From Acanthosepion esculentum (taxonomy: Eukaryota; Mollusca; Cephalopoda; Sepiida; Sepiidae), in NCBI GenBank assembly GCA_964036315.1, contig OZ038492.1, positions 34,011,118-34,075,117 on the forward strand: a DNA stretch of 64,000 bases, written 5' to 3'. A model generated the notes under the pieces. It saw only the letters and a list, made by a program, of their open reading frames with translations. It was not told the origin of the DNA and made no database searches. The translations under genes and the position numbers were made by a program. Positions 31,326 to 42,223 of this stretch are shown here, one piece after another (the stretch's first letter is position 1; the number at the start of each line of letters is the position of its first letter).

Positions 31326-31696
31326 TCATTTGGCACTATTTAAATAGGCTGGTCCACTTATAAAACAATAGGGAAAATGTTTTTTGAAAAAATGTTTATA
31401 GATTAGCAATTTTTAGACCTTCCTTAAACCACATCAATTGTCAGAATTGAAAAATATTGATTTGTTATCAATTTTATCCTGTTTATAATATCAATAGTGT
31501 TAAATTGATCCCTGACTTTTACAGAATGATTGGTCTTATGCAATGTCATTCAGCTTTTGACAAATGTCAAGTCTGAAAATATGTTATAATTGATATCTGC
31601 ATATTTATTAAGTTTCTGAATTTTTAAACTTTTTATTTTTTAACATTTTTTGTATTGAATTTTTTGGGAAGCACATTCACAAGCATTTATGATTAA

Positions 31697-31700
<4 letters not shown>

Positions 31701-31734
<34 letters not shown>
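31701..31734. repeat. (TA)n microsatellite at the 5' edge of the Helitron-like element
   Basis: Pure TA run preceded by AATCTG. The same arrangement is at 47693-47761. Confidence 0.95.
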
Positions 31735-31737
<3 letters not shown>

Positions 31738-32539
31738 AGAGGATGTCTGTGTGTCTGATACCTTTTCACTCGAGATCCATCCAACCGATTTTGACCAAAC
31801 TTGGCAATACATTGTAAGAAATAGGTTCTTCACATAAAAAATCAAGAATTTTTTAAAAAATCAATAAATTCAACTTTTTCCCTCTGATTTCATTCAAACT
31901 CAGTATGTTGGTTACTTACATCATGACAAGCTCAATGGTACCTCATTTTTTATTTCTACGACACTGCATTTAGCGAAAAACGGAAAATCGATTTCAACAC
32001 AAATTTAAAACTAAACACTCCCTCAATTTTCAAGCAATCTAATACAAACTTCACTCAATTGTAGCCAACAATAAGTTGATTGCTTAAGTCATTTAACTTG
32101 ATTATTGAGTCCACCCATATAGTGAAAACCCGCGTAAATAATGAAAAATGGTGATTTTTTTTACTGGTTTCTTTCTTATTTTTCGTTGATCTTTCAACCA
32201 ATTTTCATCAAACTTAACAATTGCTTTATAAATGTATCCTCTTTTACATCCCTAGCTACACACTGACAAATTGAATTTCTAAAACTCCAAAATAATTGTG
32301 GTCTGAAGTGGGTTTTCATGTTGCCTGTTTTACCCCTTCATGTCCTCGGCTAACTTTGATTGAATAAATACAGACTGCTTCTGTTATATCAGTAACTGTA
32401 TTAATTTAAAATATTTTTTAATGAAAGTACTTTAAAGTAATTCAAAAAGATAGACTCTGTTACATCTAAACATGATGCTGTTTTTGCTCCATTCTAATTG
32501 AACGCTTTTTCTGATCGACCCACTGGGTATGGCTGCTAG
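31735..32539 (+). mobile_element. Helitron-like non-autonomous element, copy 1
   Basis: Shares about 800 bp collinearly with 47762-48594: GATGTCTG, CCTTTTCACT, CCAACCGATTTTGACCAAAC, TCAAGCAATCTAATACAAAC, AACCAATTTTCATCAAACTT, TTGAACGCTTTTTCTGATCG. It ends CACTGGGTATGGCTGCTAG|T, i.e. a CTRR-type 3' terminus followed by T, with no terminal inverted repeats and no target duplication visible. That is the Helitron pattern. The TTTTGACCAAACTTGGCA-type phrase near the 5' end is common in animal Helitron-like elements. No Rep/helicase coding. Confidence 0.6.
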
Positions 32540-32919
32540 TCAAGAATATTTAAATAAATGGATGCAGAATTTATTAATTGACGTAAATTTTTGTTCCTTA
32601 CTTAAAACTGTATATATCCATTTGTTTGTGATTTAACAGAAATCTTTTTGTAACCCCCACCTTTTTTAAAAAAAAAAGTTTCATATGCAGCCAGGACCAA
32701 TAACCCTGCAAAAGTCAGGGATCAATTTGACACTAGTGATATTATAAACAGAACCTCACTTCTAAATTGATAACAAATCAATATTGTTGAGCCTCAAAAA
32801 TGTTGATGTCAAAGATAGGTCTAAAGAATGCTAATCTACAAAAATTAATCCCCCCCCCCGGCCCTCAATTTTTTTTTGTTGTCTATGAGTGGACCACTCT
32901 ATTTAAGTAGTTCCAATAA

Positions 32920-34825
32920 TTTAAGCATACACCTCTCTTCAAACTAAACTGGGCAGATTTATTCATATAGAAAATAAAGAGCCTACAATTTATTCAAATA
33001 CAGTTCATAAAAAACATGAGAAATAATTGATGGTAGAAGAAACGATATCTCATTGGCAGAATCGTTAAAATCAGACAAACTGAGTGGGTAAAATGATTAT
33101 GAGGTTACTTAAAAATTTAGGCATTTCTATAGAAACGCATTTCTCCAAATATAATCTCTTATCAAATTTTTATATTCATACCAATTAAGCTCTCCAGATG
33201 ACAAATATACATATAAAAAGATATTTTAAATTTAAAAAAATATTTAAGAACTGGATTCAGTTTGCTATATAAATTCATTATAAATTGATCTCACTATACA
33301 AGCCCACCCTACCACCACCAAAAAATAAAGGTAAGGGAAATAATTAATAAAAGGAAATGGCAAGTAAAAATATATTTCAAATTAATATTTGGCAGCTGCT
33401 TTGTAATTATTTGAAATTTTCTATGTAAAATAAATAAAAATATACTTTAAATAGTGTAAATATTTTTTTATAGTAATTTGAAATTATTGAAAATTTTGTG
33501 AGTAAGAAAATTTATGTGTCATAAGAATGTTTTTTATGGGGGTGAGTAACATAGGGGAATCAATTTACCATGAATTTATATGGCAGACAGACCCCTCCAT
33601 TAAAATTTAGAAAATTTTAAAAAAAAATTACATTAATCATCTGCAGTGCTTATTCAGTATTAATATTAAATTTTTTTTTTAAATTCTTTCTTGAATAGAT
33701 GCGTTCCTGTAGAAATGCCAAAATTTTGTCTGATAAGGAATAATAGTTACAAAATTAAACCCTAATAAAGCCAAGCCTATTTTTAACTGAAAATTTTTAA
33801 ATTGTAAAAATGCCAAAAAAAAAAAATCTTATAATTGCCTTTATTTTGGTGTATTTTTTAAAAAAATAATTTTCGACAAACAATCTAATAAATTTTCAGT
33901 CAAGATGCGTTTTTTTTTTCCTACATGATTTAATTGTATGAATATTTTTTCCCAAATGGTTTTGTATCGGAAACAACCACACAAGCATTCTGGTTGGAGT
34001 TTTCTCCCCTGTATTTGAAAAACGTCCATGTTAATTTAATCTGTAATGATCTGAAATATGTTATTTATCAATATCACTGAATGTAAAAATTAAGAACTAT
34101 TCTTCAGATGCTGCTTTGATTGATTGTGTTTTCTTTTTTAGATTAAATTTTATTTTTGTTTTACATTTAATTTTTTTCCTTTCTGAATACTATATATTTT
34201 CACTTTTTTTTTTTTTTTTTTAGTAATATTGAAAAGCCAGTGTTATAAAACTGTTTTAGAAATTTCCCAATTTCAAACATCTGAAAAAAGAATTTAAGAA
34301 TTTTAACAAATTGTTTCATTTGCTGCAGTCTTCATGATCCTGCCTTCCATAATCTTTTGTACATCATATCTTTCACCTACTGTTTATTCTTTACAGTTTA
34401 ATTAATGCATTTCATGTTCTTTATGTAATTTGTTGGCAGTAAAAGAAACAATAATGTTTTCCAATGTTTCTAAAGTCTTGCTACTTTTCTTGGGAAATAT
34501 TTCAATGGTGGACAGATGCCCAATTCAAAAAGTATTTCCTGCTTTACAATTGTGCGGATTTAAAAAAAAAATCCTTGGGATCATAAATCAATGATATTTA
34601 CTTATTTAAAAAATCCTAATGGGTTGGAATAAATATCTGTAGTTTTGTCAATAGTTGGCAATTGAACACATGATTTTGTTTCACATCACTGAGATTTATG
34701 ACATGACATATTCTGAAAGGTTACATTCCCATGTGTCTTTTTGTGCAATTTGTGTGTGAATTTTATGTGTTTTTTATGTTAAAAGTGAAAATTGAGGAAA
34801 ATTATGTGCATTTTTATCATTTGCT
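32920..34825. other. AT-rich, nothing recognised
   Basis: Many homopolymers (A and T 9-20). Short open frames only. Confidence 0.3.
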
Positions 34826-34854
34826 GCTTTTATTTCCAGAAGGAAAACATTGCT

Positions 34855-36540
34855 GTAAAAAATAGCAAAAAAAGATATCGCCCATTCAAGGGGATGGTGC
34901 CATAGATGAGAGTACTGTTTGTAAGGGGTTTGCTAGGTTCATAAGTGAAAATTTTGATCCTGAAGACATAACATTCCAAACTGACCTTCAAAAAGCTGAT
35001 TAAAAATATAATCCTGGTCACATGACACAAGACACTGCAGCTATTTCATATGAGCATTGTAATGCATTTAAAAACACTTGAATGCATCAATGGCTATGAT
35101 GTTTAAGCGCCTCACAAATTAATGGAAAAAAATTTAACAGATTGCATTCCCATCTGTGATTCACTGCTCGAACACAACAGAAATACCCCATTTTTGAAAA
35201 ACAAAAACACAAGTGATGAAAAATGGATTGTTTACAACAATGTGAAGTGAAAAAAAGTTCCAGAGAAAATGAAAGGAGTCACTATTGATGACTCCAAAAG
35301 TCGGTCTGCATCCAAAGAAGGTGATGCTGTGTAGCTTTTTTGATTGATTGATTTCTACAGCTTATCAACCCTTTTACAGGTTATTTAAAGTCAGAAAATA
35401 TTTTTAGATTGTAAGAATTTTCTTTTCTTTTGGAGATAATAACGGTTTATTGATACAAATCTTACTAATTAACCCATAGCTGGGGGGGGGGGGGCGAGTA
35501 TATAGTGGGGTCACCAGAGACCAACTCTTCTTAGATCAAATGTCTGTGATGGACATTAAATTCTGTTCGGACTCTGGTATTTCCTGGCATGAATCACATA
35601 CTGCACAAGCACTTTACCATAAAAAACACCTGAACAATATAAAGGTGATTTTGAACCCATAATGACTAAAGCACTTTGAAATGCTTGCAAAGTCCCACAT
35701 AAAATGGCTGAGAGAACTATGATCGATTGATTCATTTTCTATAACTTATCAACCATTTGCAGGTTATTTAAAGCTAGAAAATAATTTTAGATTGGATGAA
35801 TTTTTGAGATGATGGTTTAGTGATACAAGTTTTACTAATTAACCTATAGCTGAGGAAGAAGAGATGAATTCATATCTTTCCTAAGGGTATTTGTACATAA
35901 GTGGATATAATGGACCCAACAGGAATTGAAACTCAGCTCTCTGATTAACAATTCGTAACCATTATCCATTACACCACCCACACATCCAAGCTTACACCAC
36001 CTGGTATTCACCAGCAGTAACCCATCTAGGTACTGACCAGGAATTAATGTTGCTTAACTTCTGTGATCATACAATGTTTCAATGTGATGTGGCCATAAAG
36101 CAAGCTGTGTAGCTGGTGGGATTGAAAGGTCATTGTGTATTACAAGCTGTGAAATTAAATGTTGAATTTGGCCAGGTACTGTTCCCAATCAATGAAAAGC
36201 ATCTGAAATTGGCCAATCAGAAAGGTTCTCATCTTCCATCAGGAAAATACCAAACTTCACCTCTTTGCAGAACTAGCAGAAATTGGTCCAACTTGGCTGG
36301 AGTGTCCCACCCCCACACCATACTCACATAACCTTGTGCCTTCATATTACCACTTATTTCGATCCCTACCAAATTCTCTTAATGGGAAATGACTTTAATT
36401 CTCTGAAAGCCTGTAAAAACCATTTAGACCATTTCCTCAGTCAGAAAGATGCCAAGTCCTGGGAGGATGAAATCATGAAGTTGCCTCAAAGATGGTGAAA
36501 GGTAATGGAACAAACTGGTGCATGTGTGGTTGAGTAAGTC
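34855..36540 (+). pseudogene. Mariner (DD34D-type) transposase relic split by a SINE
   Basis: N-terminal part at 34860-35335: IQGDGAIDESTVC, GFARFISENFDPEDI, PGHMTQDTA, IPICDSLLEHNRNTPFLK and SDEKWIVYNNVK (first catalytic Asp). The C-terminal part resumes at 36104: VGLKGHCVLQAV (cf. CVWWDWKG), NEKHLKLANQKG, QKLVQLGWSV, YYHLFRSLPNSLNG-like and LKACKNHLDHFLSQKDAKSW, EDEIMKLPQRW. The third catalytic Asp position (SDYHLF in active relatives) reads YYHLF, and the second (HQDNARPH) is not recognisable, so it is doubly dead, besides frameshifts. The split point lies in the CVWWDW region. Confidence 0.8.
35336..36103 (-). repeat. 5S-SINE copies inserted in mariner, with TSD
   Basis: Flanked by the 11-bp target duplication GCTGTGTAGCT (35326-35336 and 36104-36114). 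The inner part 35705-36100 is a complete 5S-SINE in minus orientation: 3' end AACTTATCAACCATTTGCAG, centre TTAACCTATAGCTG, body ATTTGTACATAAGTGGATAT, tRNA-like ACCATTATCCATTACACCAC, and the 5S head (CACCTGGTATTCACC, AACCCATCTAGGTACTGACC, GTTGCTTAACTTCTGTGATC). A second, headless 3' half lies at 35341-35500, with the tail GATTGATTGATT next to the TSD. The G12 run at 35484-35495 is a hypermutable spot. Confidence 0.85.
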
Positions 36541-36884
36541 TATATACAAATATTTAAATATTGTTTCAGAAATTTGCTTAAAAAATGCCATAAACTTTTG
36601 TTTTAACCTCTGATGAAATTTCATTCTGATTAACCCAGTGTATATTAAACAGAATTCCATGAGATTCTCTAATTTTCAAAGCCAAGCATTACAGACTTTT
36701 TCCTTCTTAAAAGAAACTAAAATTACATGCAAGTCTTATGAAAATTATACAAATTTTCATGTAAAATATATCATTTGTTGACTATTATGATAAAAATCAG
36801 AAATACTCCTTGCTATAATAAGCTTTAATCAACACATTTCATTAGATATATCTGAAATAAAATAAACATAAATTATATATGTTC
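36541..36884. other. AT-rich spacer, nothing recognised
   Basis: No feature placed beyond the mariner end. Confidence 0.3.
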
Positions 36885-36965
36885 TAAACCAGGTCTGCAC
36901 AAAATATGGCTCAGGAACCATATGCTGTCTGCGAGATTATCTAGTGTTGCCCATGAAGGGTTTTC
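36885..36965 (+). mobile_element. hAT-like terminus
   Basis: ACCAGGTCTGCACAAAATAT then GGCTCAGGAACCATATGC: a CAG-initial end with a pattern of GGCCC-type inverted words, as in animal hAT elements whose ends read CAG...GGCAAA...GGCCCG. Right end not found. Confidence 0.4.
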
Positions 36966-37129
36966 AAAATAGTAAATTTTTTTGTGTTCATCATAATAAA
37001 TTCTATGACTGATCACATACTAAAAAAAAAATCAGTTTTGTGGAAGCATAATTTTATTCAACCAATATTTCATTATCTTTCTATCCTTTTAATTCTTCAT
37101 AAAAACAAAAAGGAAATAATTTTCTTGCC

Positions 37130-37181
37130 ATCCTCTCTCTCTCTTTTTCTCTCTCTCTCCCTCCCCCCTCTCTCTCTACAC
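37130..37181. repeat. (CT)n microsatellite
   Basis: Imperfect CT repeats with a C-rich interruption. Confidence 0.9.
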
Positions 37182-37389
37182 GCAGAAAAAAAGAAAAATA
37201 CTGGATTTTAAAATTAAATGCATATAAACTAGGGTTAAATAAAGACTTGGGTATTTTAAATCTTTACAAATATTTCAATAGTTAAACAAAACATTTTTGT
37301 TAGATATAGTTAAAAAAATTTTTTAAACAACATCTAAAATATTACTACAGTTAGATTTCCGTTAGAAATATTCAAACACAGTTGCATTC

Positions 37390-37513
37390 CATATCACGTG
37401 ACGTCCGCGTCTCGCGACGGACGCTACTTAATGTAAACTAACTTCTGAAAACAGCCATTTTCTGATGAAAGATCGGGGTCGATCTGAAATATGAAATATA
37501 TATATATATATAA
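37390..37513 (+). promoter_or_regulatory. CpG island-like patch with E-box/CRE and a stem-loop
   Basis: ATCACGTGACGTCCGCGTCT has an E-box (CACGTG) overlapping a CRE-like TGACGTC in a run with six CpGs, in otherwise CpG-poor DNA. Some 60 bp later TTCTGATGAAAGATCGGGGT, then CGATCTGAAAT: a 6-bp stem AGATCG/CGATCT between CTGATGA and GAAA. It ends in a (TA)n run and AATAAA. This is the layout of the mobile-element end at 52100-52330, so it is probably a retroelement promoter/end rather than a host promoter. Confidence 0.4.
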
Positions 37514-37572
37514 AAATATAAATAAATACTTTCACAAAAAAAACATTTATTTGCAACTTTTCAGTTGTTTTT

Positions 37573-37576
<4 letters not shown>

Positions 37577-37622
<46 letters not shown>
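37577..37622. repeat. (TA)n microsatellite
   Basis: Pure TA run. Confidence 0.95.
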
Positions 37623-37624
<2 letters not shown>

Positions 37625-37625
<1 letters not shown>

Positions 37626-38555
37626 CTGTTTCTATCTCCCTCATACTCAATAAAACTAAAAATTCACTCTTTTGTGATCCATGACTAATTTTCTTAAGTT
37701 ATTTTGGCTCTTTGTGTTTTTTGATTGTGTGGCCCTGTTCGGAACTGATGTTTCCATTCTTTGGCTGCTGTGGAGAGTTGTGCTCCAGATTCAGTCTTTC
37801 AGAAAATATTCTTTTCCATGATTATTGTTTAGCTGATTTAAGATTCTACATCTTGTCTTCTTTAGTGGCCCAAACTTCAAATCATTTGACAAGGGGGATT
37901 AAATTATAATGAAAATCAGCAATGATAATCTTTAATCAACTCTTTATTAATATGAATTCAGAAATAAATGAATAGCATATTATGAAAAAAATACATAACA
38001 ACTGAATAATAAATTATCTAAAAATGCATAACAAATATAAGAAAAAACAGAAAATTACAGTTGAATAGAAAAATTAACAAATATTAAAAATAACATAACG
38101 AATGAATAGCAAATTACATAAATTATTTAAAAATAACACAATAAAAACTTACAAATTATTCTTGAGGTAAGTTATGTAACTAAATAATAAATTATATAAT
38201 GAATTTTAATATTTTCTTTTTACAAAACAGATTTTCAACAATTAAGTTATTTTCAAGATGTGTTATTTTCGCAAGGAAAATATTTTTAAAATGTTGTTAA
38301 AAGAAAGGGAATGCATTTTTTTGCAGGTGAAAATAATTTGGAAAATAGTTTTGTTATGATTCTCCAAACAACCTTGATAACCACATCCTTAAAAGAGTGC
38401 TATTAAACTGGACAATCCGAAAGTAGTACCTCCAATTTATTTTTTTTCACATGAGTACAATAAACACCATTAGACAGAGTAAGTTTTCAGGTGAACTACA
38501 GAATTTTTTCCAGATAGTCACCCACCATTGTTTCTGCATTTTAGCCAATGATGAA
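37625..38555. other. AT-rich, nothing recognised
   Basis: Region 37950-38200 is rich in short AATAAC-like words (ATAACAACTGAATAATAAAT) in loose repetition, with no clear period. Confidence 0.3.
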
Positions 38556-38559
38556 TAAG

Positions 38560-38725
38560 AACCTGCATACAGTATTTACATTATTCGGACTATTGTCCTC
38601 ATCTTTGTCGCCATATTTGTCACAACATTTCGGCCGTTGTACACTCCGGCCTTCTTCAGGTGGTTGGAATTTCGAACCGAACCCTTTATTTCGATCACTG
38701 GGGTAGACTGTTCTAGTTCCACGAG
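38560..38725 (-). mobile_element. Stem-loop element, best copy (Penelope-like 3' end type)
   Basis: Minus strand: GAACAGTCTACCCCAGTGAT, AATAAAGGGTTCGGTTCGAA, CACCTGAAGAAGGCCGGAGT, TACAACGGCCGAAATGTTGT, GACAAAGATGAGGACAATAG, then AATAATGTAAATA. CTGAAGA and GAAA flank a GGCC/GGCC stem. This arrangement and the repetition of such ends suggest a Penelope-like retroelement, a group known to carry hammerhead motifs. Here I see no U-H cleavage position, so no ribozyme is claimed. Confidence 0.5.
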
Positions 38726-39129
38726 CCATGTTTGATGGATGTCAGTTATCAGTTATCTCCTGGTAATTCACCAATCTGAACAGATGAAATTTGGAAGGGG
38801 CCAAATTCAGTCTATCCGGCTGGAATGGAGAAACAATTCGGCCAAAATTTGTAATGGGATCCATGGACTTCAAATTGATTTGGAGACAGGAATTATTTCT
38901 TGCCAGCAAAAGGTCGTATTCTCTGGTTTGAATTTGAATCTCTTCAAATCTAGGGTCAACTATTATCTATCCTACATATCCTTTTGCTCCCTCTTGGTAT
39001 GAATTTATAACAACCTCATTTAGTAGCCCTCTATCTTGAGGGAATCTTAGGCCTTATATAGGCTCTACAATACTATTAAGACAAAAATTTCTTTCCACAA
39101 AATTTTAGGATTTGAAGTGGGTGAGCATA

Positions 39130-39890
39130 TATTTTTTTCCACCAGAACTATGGCTGATGCTAACTTTCAGGAGAGTGACTCATTGTACCTTCATAAGATA
39201 ATGTTTTTCACTGACATGAAGTGGAAAGAGTATATTGAATCAATTGTTAGGTCTGTTGCTAAGACAGTTGGTTTATGGTATCATACTAGACAATTTTTCT
39301 TGTCAGAATCTATCTTACAAATTTATAACTCTACTGTTCATCCATACTTTGAATATTGCTGCCATGTCTGGTTTGGTTCTCCTGCTATGTATTTAGAGAT
39401 TCTTGATAAAATCCAAAGAAGAATCTGCAATATTATTCATCCTGACCTGCCATCTCGGCTTCAGTCACTTTCCCACCATAATGTAATTTTCCTGCTCCTT
39501 TTCTATAAATATTTTCATGGCAATTGACCTGATGAACTTTCTTCTTTGGTACCTAGATTTTACTATGAATTTAAGCATATTACTTGATTGGCAGTTAGGT
39601 CTTCTCATTTTACAGTTGAAATGGCTAGATGTAATCATAAGTTCTATGCTAACAGTTTCTTCTCCCACGCTTTTCACTTGTGGAACTCTCAGCTTCTTGC
39701 TTTTCAGTCAACTTTGATCTTCAGAAATTTAAATGCAGTTACGCTATTTTCTGTCTTCTTAATTCCTATTCTTTTATTGTTTTTAAGCCTTAATAAGTTT
39801 TCTTTTTTTATATATATTATTTCACACTCAGTAACCCTTTGTGTCTTAGTGGCATTATTGCTTTGCTTGGGGTGAAATAATGAAAAACTG
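39130..39890 (+). pseudogene. LINE (CR1/jockey-like) C-terminal fragment
   Basis: An open frame over 136 codons (39117-39527) covers FFTDMKWKEYIESIVRSVAK, ESILQIYNSTVHPYFEYCCH and LDKIQRRICNIIHPDLPSRL, the segment downstream of YADD in the 5141 copy. It stops at FYKYFHGN. The rest is shifted (SSHFTVEMARCNHKFYANSF). The 3' UTR ends ACTCAGTAACCCTTTGTGTC and GCTTGGGGTGAAATAATG. The catalytic motif lies outside the truncation. Confidence 0.85.
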
Positions 39891-40822
39891 CTCATGTGAC
39901 CCAGGAGTGGTTGGCCAATAATTTTCATAATCATGTTGCTCTTCATTTAAATCCCCTACACAATGATCAACCAACAGCCCCACTTTACCAAATTGTGGAC
40001 ATGATGGCCAGTATTAACAAGAATTACATGACCAGGCTTGAAGTAGCTTCCAAATCTTCATTGAAGTCATCCTCAGGGCTGAGGGTGATTTTATTCAATA
40101 ACTTTTTTTTTTGTTACTATAAGTTGAACAGATGTACAAACATTTTTGAAAATATATTTGTACATGAACTTTGGACATTGATTGCTTTTTTTTACGAGTG
40201 ACAGAACTAATTTCACCTCGGAACTAATTTCACCTTGGAATTAATTTAAACTTGGAACTAATTTCACCTCAGATTTAAAATGAAAGTTATCCAATTCTGT
40301 GAATTCCTAAACAAAATAAAATGAGTTGATGTTAATTTTTAATTTAACATTAAAAATCCTGAGTAGATAAGATAATTCAGAATTTATCTTTTCTGCAACT
40401 TTCATTCTTTTTTGTTGCAAATGAATAAAATGGTAATTTTTTTATTTACTTTTATTCATTTAAATCTGATCCAATAAAAATGCAATGTTCTTTGTAGCAA
40501 GAACAGTAGATTGCTTTTTTCTTTTTTTTTTTTGTAAAAACTCTCGTTCAAAAGAAACCATTATTGATCAAAATTTAAGAAAATCAATAAATTGCTTTTG
40601 CTTTGTAATATAAAAACACATTAGACTTATAAAGCATTTTCCTTAGTTCACAAATTACAGAATAGTTGGGAGAATTGCTGGTACTTGAATTTGAAGTTGA
40701 CATAAAATTGAAGTTGTTTAGCTTAGAAAATTTCAGGTAGGAATCAGAAAATGTCAGGCAGTAGAGCAAAAAGGGTTCGGCAGTCGCTGCCAGAAATTAG
40801 TTCCAAGTTGAAATTAATTCTG
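39891..40822. other. Nothing firmly recognised
   Basis: A short local repeat GGAACTAATTTCACCT occurs three to four times at 40206-40273. Confidence 0.4.
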
Positions 40823-40824
40823 CA

Positions 40825-40985
40825 CCCCTTTTTTACAGCTTATCAATCCGTTGTGGGTTATTTAAAGCCAAAACATATTTTAGATTGTAGGTGGTTGCTT
40901 ACAGTACTCGGTGTTCTGAAACAAGCCCCCATCTGAGTATTGACTGAACTTGATACTACTTAACTTCAGTGATTGAATGACAATG
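40825..40985 (-). repeat. 5S-SINE copy with internal deletion
   Basis: Minus copy: 3' end TTACAGCTTATCAATCCGTT then TTTAAAGCC, joined directly to the 5S head (TTACAGTACTCGGTGTTC, GAGTATTGACTGAACTTGAT, ACTTAACTTCAGTGATTG). The tRNA-like part and the central domain are missing. Confidence 0.7.
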
Positions 40986-41215
40986 GGTGTCTTCGCTATG
41001 ATTTGACCATTAGCAGAATTTTGCTATGTGATGAGGAGAGGGTACTTCATGTTCGACAAGACCTGAGAGAATCATATTGTCTAATGAGAGTGATTGCTGA
41101 ACAAGTAGGGCATGTTCTGGTATTTTTTCTGATAAGAAAAGCTTTGACAATGCCCAGATGTCAAACAGGAGGACTGAACAGTGATTTATACCAAACCCAC
41201 AAAGTTACCCTTGAT

Positions 41216-42223
41216 CAGAGCCGGATTATCCTATATGTTAGTATAGGTTGCAACTTAGAGCTCCTGAACGTTGGTCATAATGCTGTTTTAACAAATATTT
41301 TTTCTTTTACTACAGCTGTGTTGGAATATATGCTAATTTGGTTTGCAATAAATAGTAAAATAGTGGTATTTCTTAAAGAATATTATTTTGACAAACAAAA
41401 GATAAATTTCTAGTTTATTTAAAAGAATCTACAATAAGTGTACTTCAAGCTATATAAATGTCACTCAAATATATCACTCGTAAAATAAATATTCAAGACA
41501 GGTGTGGGCAAGTTAGAGGGTGGCCCCATCTGAGATGAGAGGGAGTTGCATAATTTCTCTGCATCATGCTTAGAGCCGGATCATCTTTTAGGCTAGTATA
41601 GGCTGCAGCCTAGGGCCCCTCAAGCTCTTATAAAACAACGATTTTAATTTTCTAGATGTTATAACTTCTAGTTTCATAAACTGAAATGATATCACTATGA
41701 CAAACTCATATTTGACCTTTCAGGAAGCAAAGCAAGGAAAAGAATGTTTTAGTTTGTGTCGTGTTTCAAGTAAATGTTTGCTTTTAGAAATTTTTATAAA
41801 GGAAAGCAGTGATTTTAATTTTCTCGATGTTACAACTTCTTAATAGTTTCATAAACCGAAATTATATCAATATGATAAACTCATTTTTATTTTGTTTTAT
41901 TGTTATAATGTTGGTTATGAAAAATCCGTTTTTTTAAAACTACGGTTGGGTTGAAATATGTGCTAATTGTTTTGCAATAAATAGTAAAATGGCGGTATTT
42001 CTTAGAGAATATTTTTTATTGACAAACAAAAGATAGCTTGAAGTAAACTTATTGCAAATTCTTTAAATAAACTAGAAAAGCTATGTAAATCTTGCTAAAA
42101 TATATCACTAGTAAAAAAAAATATTCAAGACTGGTGCAGGTGAGTTAGAGGGTGGCTCAACTGAGGGGATGGGGGCCATAATTTCATTAGCCTAAGGGCC
42201 TCAAAAGGTCATAATCTGGCTCT
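41216..42223. mobile_element. hAT-like element(s), CAGAGCC family, two overlapping copies
   Basis: One left end CAGAGCCGGATTATCCTATA at 41216 and a second (TAGAGCCGGATCATC) at 41572; the common right end AAAAGGTCATAATCTGGCTC lies at 42205-42223. Internal words repeat between the two halves (GGAATATATGCTAATTTGGT / GAAATATGTGCTAATTGTTT; GACAAACAAAAGATA; ATATTCAAGAC). The same family, as a 226-bp deletion form, is at 29093. No transposase frame seen. Confidence 0.6.

Larger units (their letters stand above)
31329..32917. mobile_element. Long terminal-inverted-repeat element (arms ~220 bp)
   Basis: The left arm 31329-31545 and right arm 32690-32917 are diverged reverse complements. Matching words in order include ACTATTTAAATAG / ATTTAAGTAG inverse, TGGTCCACTTATA, TTTAGACC, AATATTGATTTGTTATCAAT, CTGTTTATAATATCA and AAATTGATCCCTGACTTTT. 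No transposase frame lies between. Most of the interior is the Helitron-like element at 31701-32539, so the original interior is small. Confidence 0.75.

Noticed and set aside
38610..38660. An active hammerhead ribozyme
   Set aside because: An extra A after CTGAAGA and no recognisable U-H cleavage position closing helix III; reported only as a look-alike for checking.
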